Made by a program: the position numbers and the translations under genes. 64,000 nt of DNA. Origin: Linepithema humile. Lineage: Eukaryota; Arthropoda; Insecta; Hymenoptera; Formicidae. This document shows positions 41,001-54,200 of the stretch, piece by piece (position 1 is the stretch's first letter; each line of letters opens with the position of its first letter). The notes under the pieces are model-generated. The model ran no database searches. It was not told where the DNA came from and saw only the letters and a list, made by a program, of their open reading frames with translations. Location of the stretch: the NCBI RefSeq assembly GCF_040581485.1, contig NC_090133.1, positions 6,014,001 to 6,078,000 of the forward strand, read 5' to 3'.

Positions 41001-42735
41001 GAAGCAAGCGTTGCGAAATTGAAAGCGTAATACTTACATGATGTTGTCAGAAAATTTGCCGTAAATCGCGACTTCAGTCATATTACGCCCTCCCCCTGTT
41101 TGAAATCCTTTGAGATCTCACGGCAAGCCGAGTGGAGCTATCATTAGTTTATGTATTCATGATATCAAATTAGTTAGGTGCGCTTATTTATATCCCAATT
41201 TTTATATATCGTTAATCAATTCTCAGCTCGAATTCTACATATATGGAATATGTAAATTTTCGATAAAATTTATATATTACTTTTATTTTTCTTTTGTGCA
41301 TCAAATTCTTCTATCATTTTGATTATTGCTGATAATTTTTTTTTTTGGTCATGTATATCTTAATTCATCAACTTATTTTGATATAATAACATTTTACTTT
41401 GCACCATATTTTATTAATTTGTACTGCAGGTATTTATACAACAACATTATTCTCTAGACAAACAAATGAAATAAATGAGAAACGAAAAAACAAGTCTTTG
41501 TTAATGATCATGCGGAATTTTATCAAACTCACAGAAACTTGTCGACCTTATCTGAACCATTCAGTCAGCCATTCATATTTAAAGCTAGACTTTCAAGACG
41601 ACTGTAGAGAAAGAGCACTATGCACGAGCTGAGGGGGATATTAAAGCATGGCGCTTTTGAAAAACAGACATTTAGACGAGTGTCGCGTGAAATTCTTTCC
41701 AAGAACCATGATATGGTCGAAACAGCTCGGTTTTGACAAAGCAGTTCAACTACGTCGAGGAACGAATCGCTGGCGGAGTTCTTTTCGGCCTTGAAATGGG
41801 AATTTCTTGAATAATTCAAAGTCTAGCTTAGCTCTAGCATAAATTCGGTTTGCTAAGACGAATCAAGATGATTTTTGTACGCTGCAATTATACGACAACG
41901 GAATGCTGACATAAATTAAGCGCCCCTCAGTCGTTCCTCAAATATATCATCCGATTTATTTTAGAATAATTATAAATTTTCAATAAGCCGCGTCACGCTT
42001 GTTCCCAGTTATGTTTTACGATACTATTTGCATTTGCAATAAGCTCCCGTAACTTATTTCATTAGCTAATGAATTACGTGCCACTATATTGCGTCAATTA
42101 AGTCTACACACAATTTCGATGATTACGCGAATTATTTTAGGTGCTTAAATCATTTGCAAGTTTCCGCAGCTGATTATTTTGCGAATAATAAACAAATATA
42201 AATAAATAAATCTAAAAAATAATTAATTATAAAGACGAAGAAAGATAATATTCCATACTTCAAATTAAATATCAATTTTTATTCTGCTTATTGTTAATCA
42301 TCTTGATCACCACAAATCTGTAGACAGCTCATTTTAGTATATCATGCATTAATGAAGACGATGCGAACGATGTACGCTATCGAGGTGCACGGCATAATAA
42401 ATTTTATTCAGCAGACCATCGCGCGTTACATAAGTGAGCGATGAAGATGCTGAAATAAAAAGTTACATCCACATTACGATTTTTGCAGTTGCGATACGAT
42501 CGCATAATTTGCCATCAAGTATGGGCACTTGCAGCCTTTCCATCTCTCTCGTTATCATTTACATGCGTTTTTTATTTTCCACTCAGTAACCAGTTTTATG
42601 CGCCTTAAAACTGGAAAGCTTTTGATATGCACAGAGGACGATATATGATACATTTAATTCTTAAGACTAAAATAAAAATATATGAGAGCTCTCGAATATT
42701 GCAGTAATTCTTGTTTATGTGAAAAATACATGAAT

Positions 42736-42830
42736 AATTAAAGATGTTAATTTTGTATATATTTTACCATTAATTTTATTAATGGTAAATAAAATTAATG
42801 GTAAAATATACAAAACTAACATCTTTAATT
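42736..42830. repeat. Near-perfect long hairpin, arms about 42 bp
   Basis: The arm beginning AATTAAAGATGTTAATTTTG is mirrored by one ending CAAAACTAACATCTTTAATT, with continuous pairing through ATATTTTACCATTAATTTTA to a short TTAATGGTAAA centre. The two arms are nearly identical, implying recent origin or strong maintenance. No flanking duplication was identified. Confidence 0.85.
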
Positions 42831-45800
42831 TTGACATTACATTCAAAGATTATCCAAAAATTCAGAAAAGATGTAAAGAATTTTAAAAATTCTTTTGTCA
42901 ATTGCGGCGACTATTTTTGATTAAGAAATCGAAATATATAAATATTGAACATCGAGTTGACCTTAAGTAGAGCACTTCTTCTGTATTTGTGCTTGTTGAA
43001 GAAAGCTTACGATATTGCCGATGCGAGTCCTTCAGACGCGGGATATGAATTTTCATGATCCAAATACAATCAGTGAATTATTCCGAGACCAATTAAAATC
43101 GTTCACGCTCGAGACCTCGGACAGTCAGATCTTCCGATTGCACGTAATGCGCAATCTCGTTGAATTTTAATTAATCTTTGTCTAAAATTAAAAGTATTGA
43201 CGCAACGGCGTTAATGCATGTGTTTTTCCAATAGATACAGTCGCTCTTGCAAACACTTGTCACTTTATCCACGTCATGCGAGATACGATAAAAATATTTA
43301 TGATTTAATTTAAAATCCAATTTCGTAATCGTTTAAAAATGAAATTAAAGCCTTGGATATTGGTCGGCACATTTCAGAACTCGTTCATAAATTTTCTTAT
43401 TATTTTTCTCATATATTATTTCCAGAGATCTCGTTTCGAAATCCATAATTCTGTTGCGCTATTGTACTTTTGATTCACTTGCTACTTAATTATATTTTCT
43501 AACCAAATTTCGTACTGTATGTTTCCTTTAATGTCTCTCACATCGGTGATAAGCCGGCGGCAAATTGTAATTCAAGCGTGCGACGCCCTGTTAGCCTTCG
43601 ATTTCCGCTGGGAATAAGGAGGAGCGAGACACTCGTTAACGAGATAAGCTAAGGACAGACAAATCATTAAGGAAGCGAAAGCCAGGCCACCCTGTTTCGT
43701 TCGGACCATTCGCTCGATCACGCGCTGATCGACGATTTATTATATTCCACAGAGAGACGGTCGAACGCGCGCGCAACTACGATTCGATAATTTAATCTCG
43801 TGAGAGGGCTCAACCAGCCGTGATAACAGCACATTAATCGTCTTCCCCCTCCCGTGGACTGTAACGTTTTATCAGCCGGAAGTATTATTTTTATCGACCA
43901 AATTTATAGCCCAATTTCAACGGCCCCGTACGATGTCACACGTGTAAATAACAGAATGATCGGATTTATTACTTAATAACATTTCTTGTGATATGCTGAT
44001 TTTACGCATAAACATGTGCGTAAAAACATGTGAACCGAAAAAAATTTTGTCTATTAGTTTCTCTATCATATACATAATAAAAATTAAAATAAGAAATAAA
44101 ACGTTAGACTTATCAATGCATTAATAATTGTAACGTAGATAAAATAGTTAAAAAGTTTTTAGCAAAATATTATATAATTGTATGATTAAGATAATAATTT
44201 TTTTTTATAAAATCTAATAATATCAAAAGTCTTGAATACGTGATTTTTGCGACAAATAATGAACATTAATTATTTAATTCTAATTTTATTTTAGCTGAAC
44301 TATATTTTGATATAATATTTATTTTTCTAAATATGTTTCAAAATAAGGATCCAATTTTTATTTTTCTCTTATTATTTGAAGTGACAAAAATAACGAGAAC
44401 TTTCCAGTCAACGAGAATGTTTGTTTGACAAGAATTTAAATGCCTCGCAGAATATTATGTAACTACACGCTCACGCATAGTCAACGTGTCGGCGCTTTCG
44501 CGATTTCCGCCTCGCGCCTCTCAGACCAGACACTCCGCGCATATAATAAAGGCGTAAGCAGAAAAAGAGCACAGCCGGGGACGTCGGGAAGGCGTCGTAG
44601 CTTAAATTCACTGCGACACTCACTTACGATCGACGTCGTGTGTCGTGCACACGTATATCGTCGGGGAATGTGCACTTCGTTACACATTCTCTGGCTGCTC
44701 GTGTCACCGTCAGGCCAGCTGCTCCTCCTGTTTCGTCATTGAAGCAGGTCGTTTTGATTCGATTTTGGTGATCGGAAGAAATTAACGTTTTAAGAAAATC
44801 ATTTAATTAGTCGATAATTATCGATATTTTGTCACGATTGATTTTACATTGTGATACAATCCACTACAATGCAAGACGATTAATTTTGTCGTTTGATTAC
44901 AAATAAAATTTTTAAATCTATTATTACAAATTAAGTACACAATATGTGTGTGTATTGAATTCACATGACATATTGTATTAATGTAGTTATATAGACAAGC
45001 AACGACTTTATTAAAATAAACAATCTATGGTGAAAATTATATTGATATAACAGCAAATAATAGTTTCAATGCCAATATCTTGGAAATATCTTTGGCGTCA
45101 GTTCAATGTACTTCTATCAAAGTGATTCTTTTATTGTTATATTTGTAAGTTAAAAGAAACTATATTTTGAAAATTATATACTTTTATCTTAAAATAAACG
45201 TACGGTGCTCAAAACACGGTAGGAGCTTATTTAGTAGTTGTAAATATCTGACAAATTTGTCATATATGAGACATTAATCTTATTCGGCATAAATGACAGA
45301 CGCTTGGCGAATTGCCACATAAAGTGCAACACTGTGGTACTTTCTTCTATCTCTCTCTCTCTCTCTTGTTCTTCATTTATCCTTACTCAGCAATATATTC
45401 GCGGGACTCGCGGAATTTCAAGCTTCCAAGTACCTGTCGCGAGCCCGAGCTCCGAGAATTTATACGTCGTACAACCGTGGGTTCACAACCCTCGGTATCT
45501 TTAACCCCCGCGTCCCTTTAACTCGCGTCGGCTTATTACACCTCTGCGTGGTAGTAGCAAGTGTGTACTCGGTCGTATATGCGTGACACTGGTTAAACGA
45601 CACTTACTTTAGGAACGATGTGGAATGCGAGGCGAGACAATTCACAACTGATACAAGTATATTCCGGCAATATTATCGCGCGCGACTAGAGATCTTGTAT
45701 TTGTAGCGAAGTAGCAATGCTTTGTCACCGAATGTTTTTGATTTTAAATTTTTCGAAGAATTTGAAACTTGAAATGTCTTCTGTAATATTAAAAATCTTG

Positions 45801-46138
45801 ATAATAGATAATAGATAAAAAATAATTTTTTTTTTATTTTTCTATACAAGATATATACTAATATTTACTTTATCTCGACAGTAGTTAACTCTTTGTGATA
45901 AATAACAATTTTTAAAATTAAATTAATATTAAACATATTTTATTTTTACTTCAATATTAATAATAATCTGTAAAATAACAATAATATTAATCGTCATATC
46001 GAGTTGCCTAAAGAATTTTTATATAAATTTAAGAATTTTATAAATAAGCAAAAGAGATGTAAATATTGAATCTTACTCTTACAATACCAATTTCATACCA
46101 TATCTTGATCTTCTGAAACAATAATTTTCTCTTTTCAG
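42831..46138. other. Noncoding interval upstream of the 46.1-kb exon candidate
   Basis: AT-rich except for CpG-containing blocks at 43540-43860, 44440-44740 and 45400-45700. A 100-codon plus frame at 44440-44742 lacks recognisable features. A short CT run lies at 45350-45366. The last 40 bases become pyrimidine-rich, ending in the acceptor TTTTCTCTTTTCAG at 46138. Confidence 0.5.
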
Positions 46139-46213
46139 TACGTCTTCCATCTGGGGTTCAACGACTTCTGAGATATCCTGTATGCAGAGGCCTTCCGCCG
46201 TTTCGTGTTTTAG
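46139..46213 (+). CDS. Candidate internal coding exon, 75 bp
   Basis: Bounded by a near-consensus acceptor (TTTTCTCTTTTCAG) and donor (TTTTAG|GTAAGAA). Its length is a multiple of three. Joined to the two bases left by the exon at 10967-11010, it reads RTSSIWGSTTSEISCMQRPS then AVSCF, with no stop, and leaves two bases for the next exon. One further frame is also open, so frame alone is not decisive. The Ser/Thr-rich peptide is not one I recognise. If it belongs with 10967-11010, the intron would be about 35 kb, or shorter with unseen exons between. Confidence 0.42.
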
Positions 46214-49200
46214 GTAAGAAAAATATGTATACTGTTTATAGAGTTAAATGCGTGCTTGCGGCACGGTTTTATCTTGCCTTCTGATTTATGTTAACGACTA
46301 TTTGCCGAATGTAAGATAAGAGGATGGTAACAGAGTGGGACAGTCGTGTCGTTGTTGGAAAGAACGATGGGATGTAAATTCAACGACGTAACTGGGCGAA
46401 CGTGTACCCAAGTTGCAATCGGTGCTCAAATGCATCCCTGCTCGTTCTTTCACGTACTTTTAACTGAAAATATTTTCTCTTTAAAATATCTTCATATTTA
46501 TTATTAATAAAATCGCAGACTCAGTAAACTTATAAACTTATGAATGGATAACTTTGTGCCAAATTAAAGAAATGAATCTCAGAATTATCTAAAATGGTTG
46601 TTGTTAGCTAGTGAAGCTAGATATCTCTTGGAGAATGCAAAATGCTAGATGTGTTAAAAATTTTGTGGAAATAAACATTCACGTCTCTACACAATTTTCA
46701 TTAAATATAAATTAAAAGCTTACAAAATAATTATTAATTGATTAAATTACAATTTATTAATTTAATACACAAATTATAACAAATTTAGAAATAGCTTAGA
46801 TTCAAAGAGTTTGATTAGTTCAAAAAGTTTTTTTTACGTGACAGAATAATTCGATATGATAATAAATCGAATTAATCCATTTTGCAGTCCCTCTCCTCTC
46901 TATTTTTCGTGATCAGAACACTCGATATTCGCTTTGCATCAATCAGGCCTTTGGAACTAACCGTCTTTGTCGCTACTCGTGCCTTCTATTGAATTCCATA
47001 TCGGGGTAACAAGGCTCGACGCCGACCTCTAATCATCCGTAGGGATTTGCTGCTTATGAGCTGCTCCATCCAGCCCCTCGGAGACTCCGCATCTCCCTCT
47101 GCTTCTGGCCTGGCTATAATAATTCAGTGAGATTTTGCCGAATAGCCCTACTTTGCGATAGCGTAGACTTCAAAAATCGACAAAACAAATTTTTTGGCAG
47201 ACCAAATCCTTCATTAAATTTTCAATAATCGCGCACAAATTGATACGGTATCACGAACTGTTTTATGAATAAATGTTACTAATAAATAAGGATTGAGTTA
47301 CATTCTCAAATTCTTTATTATTGTTGCATTAAATAAATGCTAAAATTAGTATAATTTATCGACTTAGCAGAATTTGAGCCATGAAATTATAATCTTTCAT
47401 ATATCACAGATTTTATTTCAAAGATAAACAATTCAAGAAACGCAAACGTCGCATGCTATTTCCGCTCTCATAATACAGAAAGTTTTGTGTACACGCGCAT
47501 CTCGCGAAATAATCACGGGACTAATAAAGAGGACAACAAAATACGCGAAGGTCGCCGGCGCGATACTTTAAAGTCAGCTTGGATTATATCGTGTTAACTC
47601 GAGCCGAATCCCGAGTAATCGGCCACGTTGGATCCGGCGCGCGCGACGCACCGACCAGCCGGCTGGACAGACGATTTGTCCACAGGTGGCTTTATCGAGG
47701 CCGCGTTGCACGTCGTTTAAATTATGACAGGACAAAATAAAGATATCGATGACCACACGGCGGAGAGATCCTGCACAGCGAGAAACGATGAGAGAGGAAT
47801 GTGGTCTCCCGACTCGGGCGGGACGCTAGTCGCACGCTTCGCGCTGTGCCGATACGCTTGCGTTGCGTATGTCTGCGTGGGTGAGTTGTATGTTCATATG
47901 TAGTGTGTCATTGTCATTTTTTTTTTTTTTTTTTTTTTTTTGATCCTGAAAATCGGTCATCGTAAGCGAACCGCTATAACGAATTTGTTTGGTGATAACG
48001 CCTAACGAGCGTCAATCCGTTTCGGATCCTGATCGTTCCCCGAATGTGGGACGCATCTGAGTTGTAAAGAATAATCCGAATATGTTTTTATTGTGCACGA
48101 ATTTATACAAGAAAGCTTAAATTAAAAACTGTTCGAAGAAAAGTATTAACAAATTTATCGTTGCAAGTTTTTTTTTTTTTTAATGTTATATGTTAAATTT
48201 GAACGAGAATCAAAAAGCATTCCTAAGAAACAAAAGATATCTTTATTGACTCTGGAAGATCAGAGAGCAATCCTATTAAAACTGGACACTCCCGGGGATC
48301 AAAAAACAGCGACCGAAGGGCGGGCATTATACGCGCGTACACAATCGCTTCGCGAGCGGCAAATCGCGGGTTACGAACGAAAGGAATTCCTCGGCTACCC
48401 CCATTAGGCTCGCTCTTTCTCTCTCTCTCTCTTTCTCTCTCCTTCTTGGCGGCTGCGGCTACAGCGCGCCATGAATGCTCCGCCGACAGAAACGAAATCG
48501 AAAGGCTGGGGTCAGAACAGGGCCCCACCTACGAGTGTACCTACGCGCCGTGGCTACAATGTATGCATCCGACGTACACAAATGTACACATTTGCTCGCG
48601 CTATGCGTCGATGGGGGTTGAAATTGCTATTCCAGTCCGCTTTCTCTAGTTTACAAAATAATCTTACCGTTTTACGCTCCGCAGATACCGCATTACATTC
48701 ATTTCTTAATTTTTTTTTTTTTTCCATTACAAAATGATGGAAACTTTGAGTTTTTTTCTTTGAGCCATTTCTTCGAATATAAATTGAAACGCGATATCCT
48801 TTCTTAATTGAAACGCGTTAGCTCGCGGATGAAACGAGATCGCGGATGATAGGATAGTTCCAGTTACAAAATACAGTTATAGGATAAATGTTCGCACTCA
48901 TGTAGCTCGTTAAGCAACGTTTACGAGCTCGCAAGCGCGCGCGCACGCGAATGCCTCTTACAGAAACGAGCGAAACGTTACCATAAATCGGATCGGCCGC
49001 TATAAGCCGATTAAAATTCCACCACGGGGAGCATTACGAAACGATTATAGCCATACAAACAGGACGCAATTTTGTTTCAATTATTTCGCGAATGTTCGTA
49101 TTATCCGTCGCGGTGTGCCGCAAGCGTTATTTAAGATTTCAACTGCACCGTCCAATCGAGCTTTTCACATTTATCTCTTGCTTTCGCTTGGTTACATAAA

Positions 49201-49943
49201 TTTTTCGAAGATAGCAAAATAAATGCACCAAGTTGTAAGTTAATAGATGTTGATTAGAAAATGTTGTCACGTGGCGATAGAAGTTATCCGGTTAATAAAA
49301 TCTTCATTTGTTCTATATTGATAAGAGAAACTGCTCGATATTATTAAACGACACTGTTGACGCGCAGGTAGTTATCTCGTTTCAGACTAAACTTATGCTG
49401 CATTGACTCTTTTGGCACGTATGAATAACAATGAGCCGTGTCGACTTATCAAAGAAAGTCACAAAGAGTTTAGTCAATCAAAGTGATATAATTTCAATTT
49501 ATTATTAATATCGCAAAAATTAAATTTAAAAAAATAGGGAAAAATAGATGAAAGCATATAATATTATTATTATGTATATTACACTTCTAAATACATATTT
49601 ATTTCTTTTTGTATTATTGATATCGATTTTTTAGTAATGTTTAGCTCTTAGTGAAATTTAAGGGAGGTTCGTCTTTATGCAATGTTATACTACTGCGACA
49701 CCGTCGATCAATTTAAAACTCGAAACTTTCAAGTTTCGTGTACTTGTAAAATGAACAAAGTTTTCTGCAAAGCGATTTAAATAAAGAATAGACATTACAT
49801 ATTTAGATTTAAAAGCGAGAAAAGTTAAAAAGCAGAAATTTTAAAAAATACCATATAAAAATAAAAAAAGACTAAATGTTATGCCATATTTCAAAGACTA
49901 AAGAATTTCGAAAAAAAATTTCTTTACTCCTCATCTTTAGAAT
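46214..49943. other. Noncoding interval, AT-rich with one GC block
   Basis: No gene supported. A GC-richer block at 47540-47880 and another at 48280-48640 hold short frames only. A 25-base poly-T lies at 47917-47941 and CT-rich sequence at 48411-48443. The remainder is AT-rich, with A/T homopolymers. Confidence 0.5.
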
Positions 49944-50960
49944 CTAATCAATATTATCGACCAACGTTCCGAAGATAACGCGCATGATTTGAGAGAGGCT
50001 CGAACGCACGGCGTTACTTGGGCAATAAAATAACGCGGCGAGTAGATGACCGTTGCCGGCAACAATCGTGCGCGCCGGTGTCAAAATGCTACGGCTAGAG
50101 AGCAAGCGGCCGATGCAACAAGAAGCAATGGAAGCGATAACCAACAACACCACCATCGGCATCACCGGCACCAGTACCGCCACCGTCGTCGTCGCCACAA
50201 CTACCATAACCGACACGGCCGCGCGGCTGCCAGCGCGGAGAGCCAAGCAGCACACAATAAGGGAGCACGAGAGGAGTGCGAAAGCACGAGCGAGCAGACC
50301 CGACAATGCGGCAGGTACCTACCCCGCAGGCATTCCATCAAGATGCTATCGAGAGAGTGCTCGGGCCGATGGGGTGGGCGCACGAGAAGAAGAGAAGAGG
50401 TCCGGCGGGGATCTGAAGGGGGCCCCGAAGGAGGATGAGAGCCGGCGAGCTCTCGAGGAGGAGAGCCGGCGAGAGATATTAAAGGATGTTGCGCCGCCGC
50501 GCCGACGGGGAGAGACGAGAAAGAGGAAAGAGTAATGGAGAGAAGGGCAGAAAGAGAAAGAGAAAGAGAGGGAGAGGGGAGGAAAGGGAGAAGAGGCATC
50601 CCGTGGCGTGGTAGGTCCCAAGGTATGAAGGGATCAGGGCCGCCCGGCGTGGCAAGGCGAGGCGAGGTGAGGCGAGGCATGCATTCAGGACCTGGTCCCG
50701 GCTCGCGCCCGAACCGAGGGCCCGGGCCGACGTCGAGCCCGCGCATTCGAAGACGTGACTCTCCACGGCTCCGCGTCTCGACCGCGCATCCTTACTCTTC
50801 GCGCGCTCGCACAGGCGTTGACTTCTTTGTCGGCGGGGTAGCCCTGCGCTGCTCTCGCCCTGGAAATCGCCCCGTATTAACCCATCACCGCGATAACATC
50901 GCGCCGCGCCGCCGATAACGCATTTTCGCTGTTTCGTGGGGCCCATGTAAAACGCGCGCG
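49944..50960. promoter_or_regulatory. Strong GC-rich, CpG-rich island, possible promoter or 5' exon
   Basis: About 1 kb of GC-rich DNA with frequent CpG, flanked by AT-rich sequence. The left part (50130-50210) is a degenerate ACC/ATC/CGT triplet region, and the right part (50370-50640) is purine-rich. Frames of 120-192 codons overlap on both strands, so no single one can be trusted. One plus frame starts at an ATG at 50086 and meets a donor-like GCAG|GTACCT at 50314, a conceivable alternative first exon. The island look favours a promoter with an untranslated or short coding exon. Confidence 0.35.
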
Positions 50961-51071
50961 CGCGACTTTTCTTGCGATTCACGCAATGATAATACGAACG
51001 AACACTTATGCGAGAAGAATTTCGAGCGGCCTTGGATCTTAACGCGAGAGAGTTCATAGATTTTTATAATA

Positions 51072-51290
51072 CACTGTTTATCAAAATAATCGATACCGAT
51101 AAAATAATTCTAGGTCCGTAATGTTTATAAAATTTACAAAATTTAGTCTGGAATATTCAAGACACAGATTTTCTTAAGTAAATGATTCTCTCGTATTACG
51201 ATATTGTTATCATCTCTTTAACTCCTCATCAACATAGCATATCACACTGAAAAGGCTTACTTTGAGATGCGTCTTTTTTGACAAACAGTG
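51072..51290. mobile_element. Small Tc1/mariner-type MITE with TA flanks
   Basis: Terminal inverted repeats CACTGTTTATCAAAA at the left end (51072) and TTTTGACAAACAGTG at the right end (51290). They differ by one base and are flanked on both sides by TA (51070-51071 and 51291-51292), the target duplication typical of Tc1/mariner elements. The 219-bp interior has no transposase, so it is non-autonomous. Confidence 0.7.
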
Positions 51291-51292
51291 TA

Positions 51293-54200
51293 ATATCGTT
51301 CTTTGCAGCTTTTCTTCGTGAATAGTCTATTTATTATTGGCAAATATGGACAAAAAGTTTAAAAAATTGTAATATAACTAATGCGGCCAAAAGATATAAA
51401 TTTTACCACCTACTTTGCATCTCAAATCTCAAGATCTCAGTGAAGAAAATATTGCTCGTGATCCTATATCGCAGTCCTCGTAAAATTAACATAGAGCTTT
51501 ATTGCAAATTTCTATAAACAATCATAAACTCAGAATAGCAGCATACCAAAGTCGGTGCCTACTTGCATAACCACGTCCAATTGACATATTACGCGAGTCG
51601 CACGCAACGACGAGCGCATTCAGTCAAGTTCCTCGACGGCACCAGCGGCGGCGGTGGCGGCAACGAGCAGCAGCCATACGTATTCGTTTAAAGCCCGGCG
51701 GACTACGAAGAGAAGAAGAAAAAAGCCGCGACCGAAGAAAAAGTTCGGTAGTGGAGGTCGTGGATGGCTTCCCGCCATTCCCGGCTTGCTTTAAAGGGCA
51801 ACACTTATACTCAGATTGGATTAAAGGTCTGGTACGTCGGTGGAGAGAGTGGTTGGCGGCGGCGTGGAGTTGGGGGCGGAGGGGGAGCAGACGGTTTAGG
51901 TAGAGACAAGGAGGAAGGGGGAGGAGGAGGAGGAGGAGGAGGAGGCAAAGGTATGCGATGCAGCGATGTGTGCGAATATACATACGCGTGCAGACGAGGA
52001 GTGCGGAGTGTCGTATGTGTACTTATACACGTAAAACGCGTGTGCGCGGACCCGTACATACATACCTATGAACCCGTCGCCGGCCCACCTTCACAAGGTG
52101 ATTCACTGCCGATCCTGAGGAGTGCAGTGTGCTCAACCATTACGCGTTCGCGAATCACCGCAGAAACGCGTTCGACACACTTCGGGACAAATCATTGTCA
52201 GTAGTGTATCTCGAAGACAAGTTTAATTGATTCCGAGACACGAGCGGCGCTGTGATCTTTTCGCACGCATGTTTCAAACGTCCTTTAAGGTCTCATTAAG
52301 GTTTTCTTTACTGTCTTCCGAAGAATACAACTTCCGAAGAATACAAATATAAAATTTATATTTGTCACATTACTTGGTAAAATTATAATTACAACAGTTT
52401 CCTTTTATTATATTTAATTTTAGACATTTGGAATACACTTTTTAGATTGAAAAAGGGAATAATGAGCAGATTTATCAAAGTTCTTATTGAAAAACATGCA
52501 CTTAAATGTACAAATATTTTTATATTTGTATTTTCTCATAATATTATATTTCTATATCTACTTCTGTTAAAAACAAGACATTCACGGACCTTTATAGCTC
52601 CGAAGACAGACTACAAATCGTTCATTATGTATTCAAGAATTCCGGGACGATGCTCAAATGGTTAGTAAGCTCGCTAACTCGTCACGAGTGCAGTGTCATT
52701 GCTGCTCGCAATAAAAAGGAATAGAAAGGAAGGACCACGCCGCAATGTAGCGTATATATGCTGCCGGCGCGCGAGAGAGCCTCATTCGCGCCGTAACCTG
52801 TCGGCTCCGAATGCACGCAGAAAGTGCACGAAAATGTTTACAGAGGCCGGCGAATCGTGCGTTTTTTAGCGGTGCAATCTCGCAACGTCGAGCAACGAAT
52901 GTGTGTTAGCGTCCGAAACGACGATGCAATGGGAACCGCCCGGGGCGTGCCGGTGCACCCTGCAAAGGCTCTCAATCGCAAGAATTCAACGGTTAGGGTG
53001 GGCGGCTCGATTTTCATAGGGATTTCTTTCGGGTATATGCGATACAATCGTAGGCGCCGTTAAGTCGCAGAAAAACGCACACGCTCGCAGTTGTATGGCT
53101 TTTCAGAAATGAAGAAAGGAAAAGTAGACCGAAAGTAGCAGGAAGAATTTTTGGAATAATTTTATGCAGGGTAAATGATTGTAATAGTTAATATTTATAA
53201 ATTTTTTTTTAATGTTTAATATGCATTCTAAAAAATACCTTATTTTCTAAAAGAGAAAGAAAGAGAGAGAGAGAGAGAGAAAGAGAGAATCATCTGTTAT
53301 ATTTTAATTTGCATAATAAAAAACCTACTGACAGATTAGCGCCACTTGTGGTGTCAAAAAAGAGCGCTACGCATCCGACGATTAAGAAGTAGCCTGTCGC
53401 GTTTAAAGGCTCGCTGTTAGAACTTCATAGGATCCTGACTGTCCTCATAAAATCCGGTGCAGTGTCCCGTGTCTGACAGACTACGTGGTCATCTCTCGCG
53501 GAGCGAGTGTCGCATAAAAAGGCGCGTGTGAGAGTACAACACGACATTAAGAGATGGGTAGTCCGAAAGGTACAGGTCGTTAGCGAATTCTTGGTAAGGA
53601 TTTAATTTATTCGGCCGCATTTCTCTTTCTCTCTTTCTCTTTCTCTCTCTCTCTCTCGTATTCGAACGCACGGCGATTTAAAATGCCAGACGGAACCGCG
53701 TGCGAGACGTAAAATAAATAATCGGCGCGCTATTAATCCTCGTTAGGCCCCACTGATATCCAGATCGATAATTATAATGTAAGTAATCTGACGTTTCTCC
53801 GCTTGCGCGAGGAGGGTACGCGCGCAACTTAAACGGCGTTATTATCGTCCTCATTGACGTCGAGTAGAAAATAGCGTCTCGCTTCACGAGAACTACAACT
53901 AATTGTAAGTGTATTAGCAGAATGAACGCGAGTGCGTGATGCGCTGAGAGATTGCTCGAGATTGATAATTACAACGTGAGTAAATCGCAATCTACGCTCG
54001 TGAGAACGATATCCGTGCAATTAAAACTCTTTATTAACATTGTGTTATGGGTGGATATTAGTGTTTATCAGCTGTAGCAGCGTAACAAAAATTAATCCGG
54101 GATTTACGTAACTATAATTGCAGGGAATTTGGCAATCTAATTTATGGATTTCTCAACTATATTATTACTTTTATTTATTAATTTTTTTATTATTATTAAG

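Larger units (their letters stand above)
31337..42735. other. Long noncoding interval with GC-rich islands
   Basis: No complete gene seen. GC-rich islands at 31340-32300, 32720-33620, 34000-34330, 34880-35820, 38080-38640, 39600-40020 and 40640-41030 carry overlapping frames of 60-245 codons on both strands. They are dominated by Arg/Glu, Ser/Leu or Arg/Ser and created by simple repeats (see the tracts at 33123 and 34942). AT-rich DNA separates them. CA repeats occur at 32006-32020 and 40092-40107. The spacing suggests promoter or enhancer islands inside a long intron, but that is an inference. Confidence 0.45.

Noticed and set aside
50201..51057. Minus-strand frames of 181 and 192 codons
   Set aside because: They overlap each other and plus-strand frames in a GC-rich, repeat-containing island; composition is Pro/Ser/Arg with no motif.
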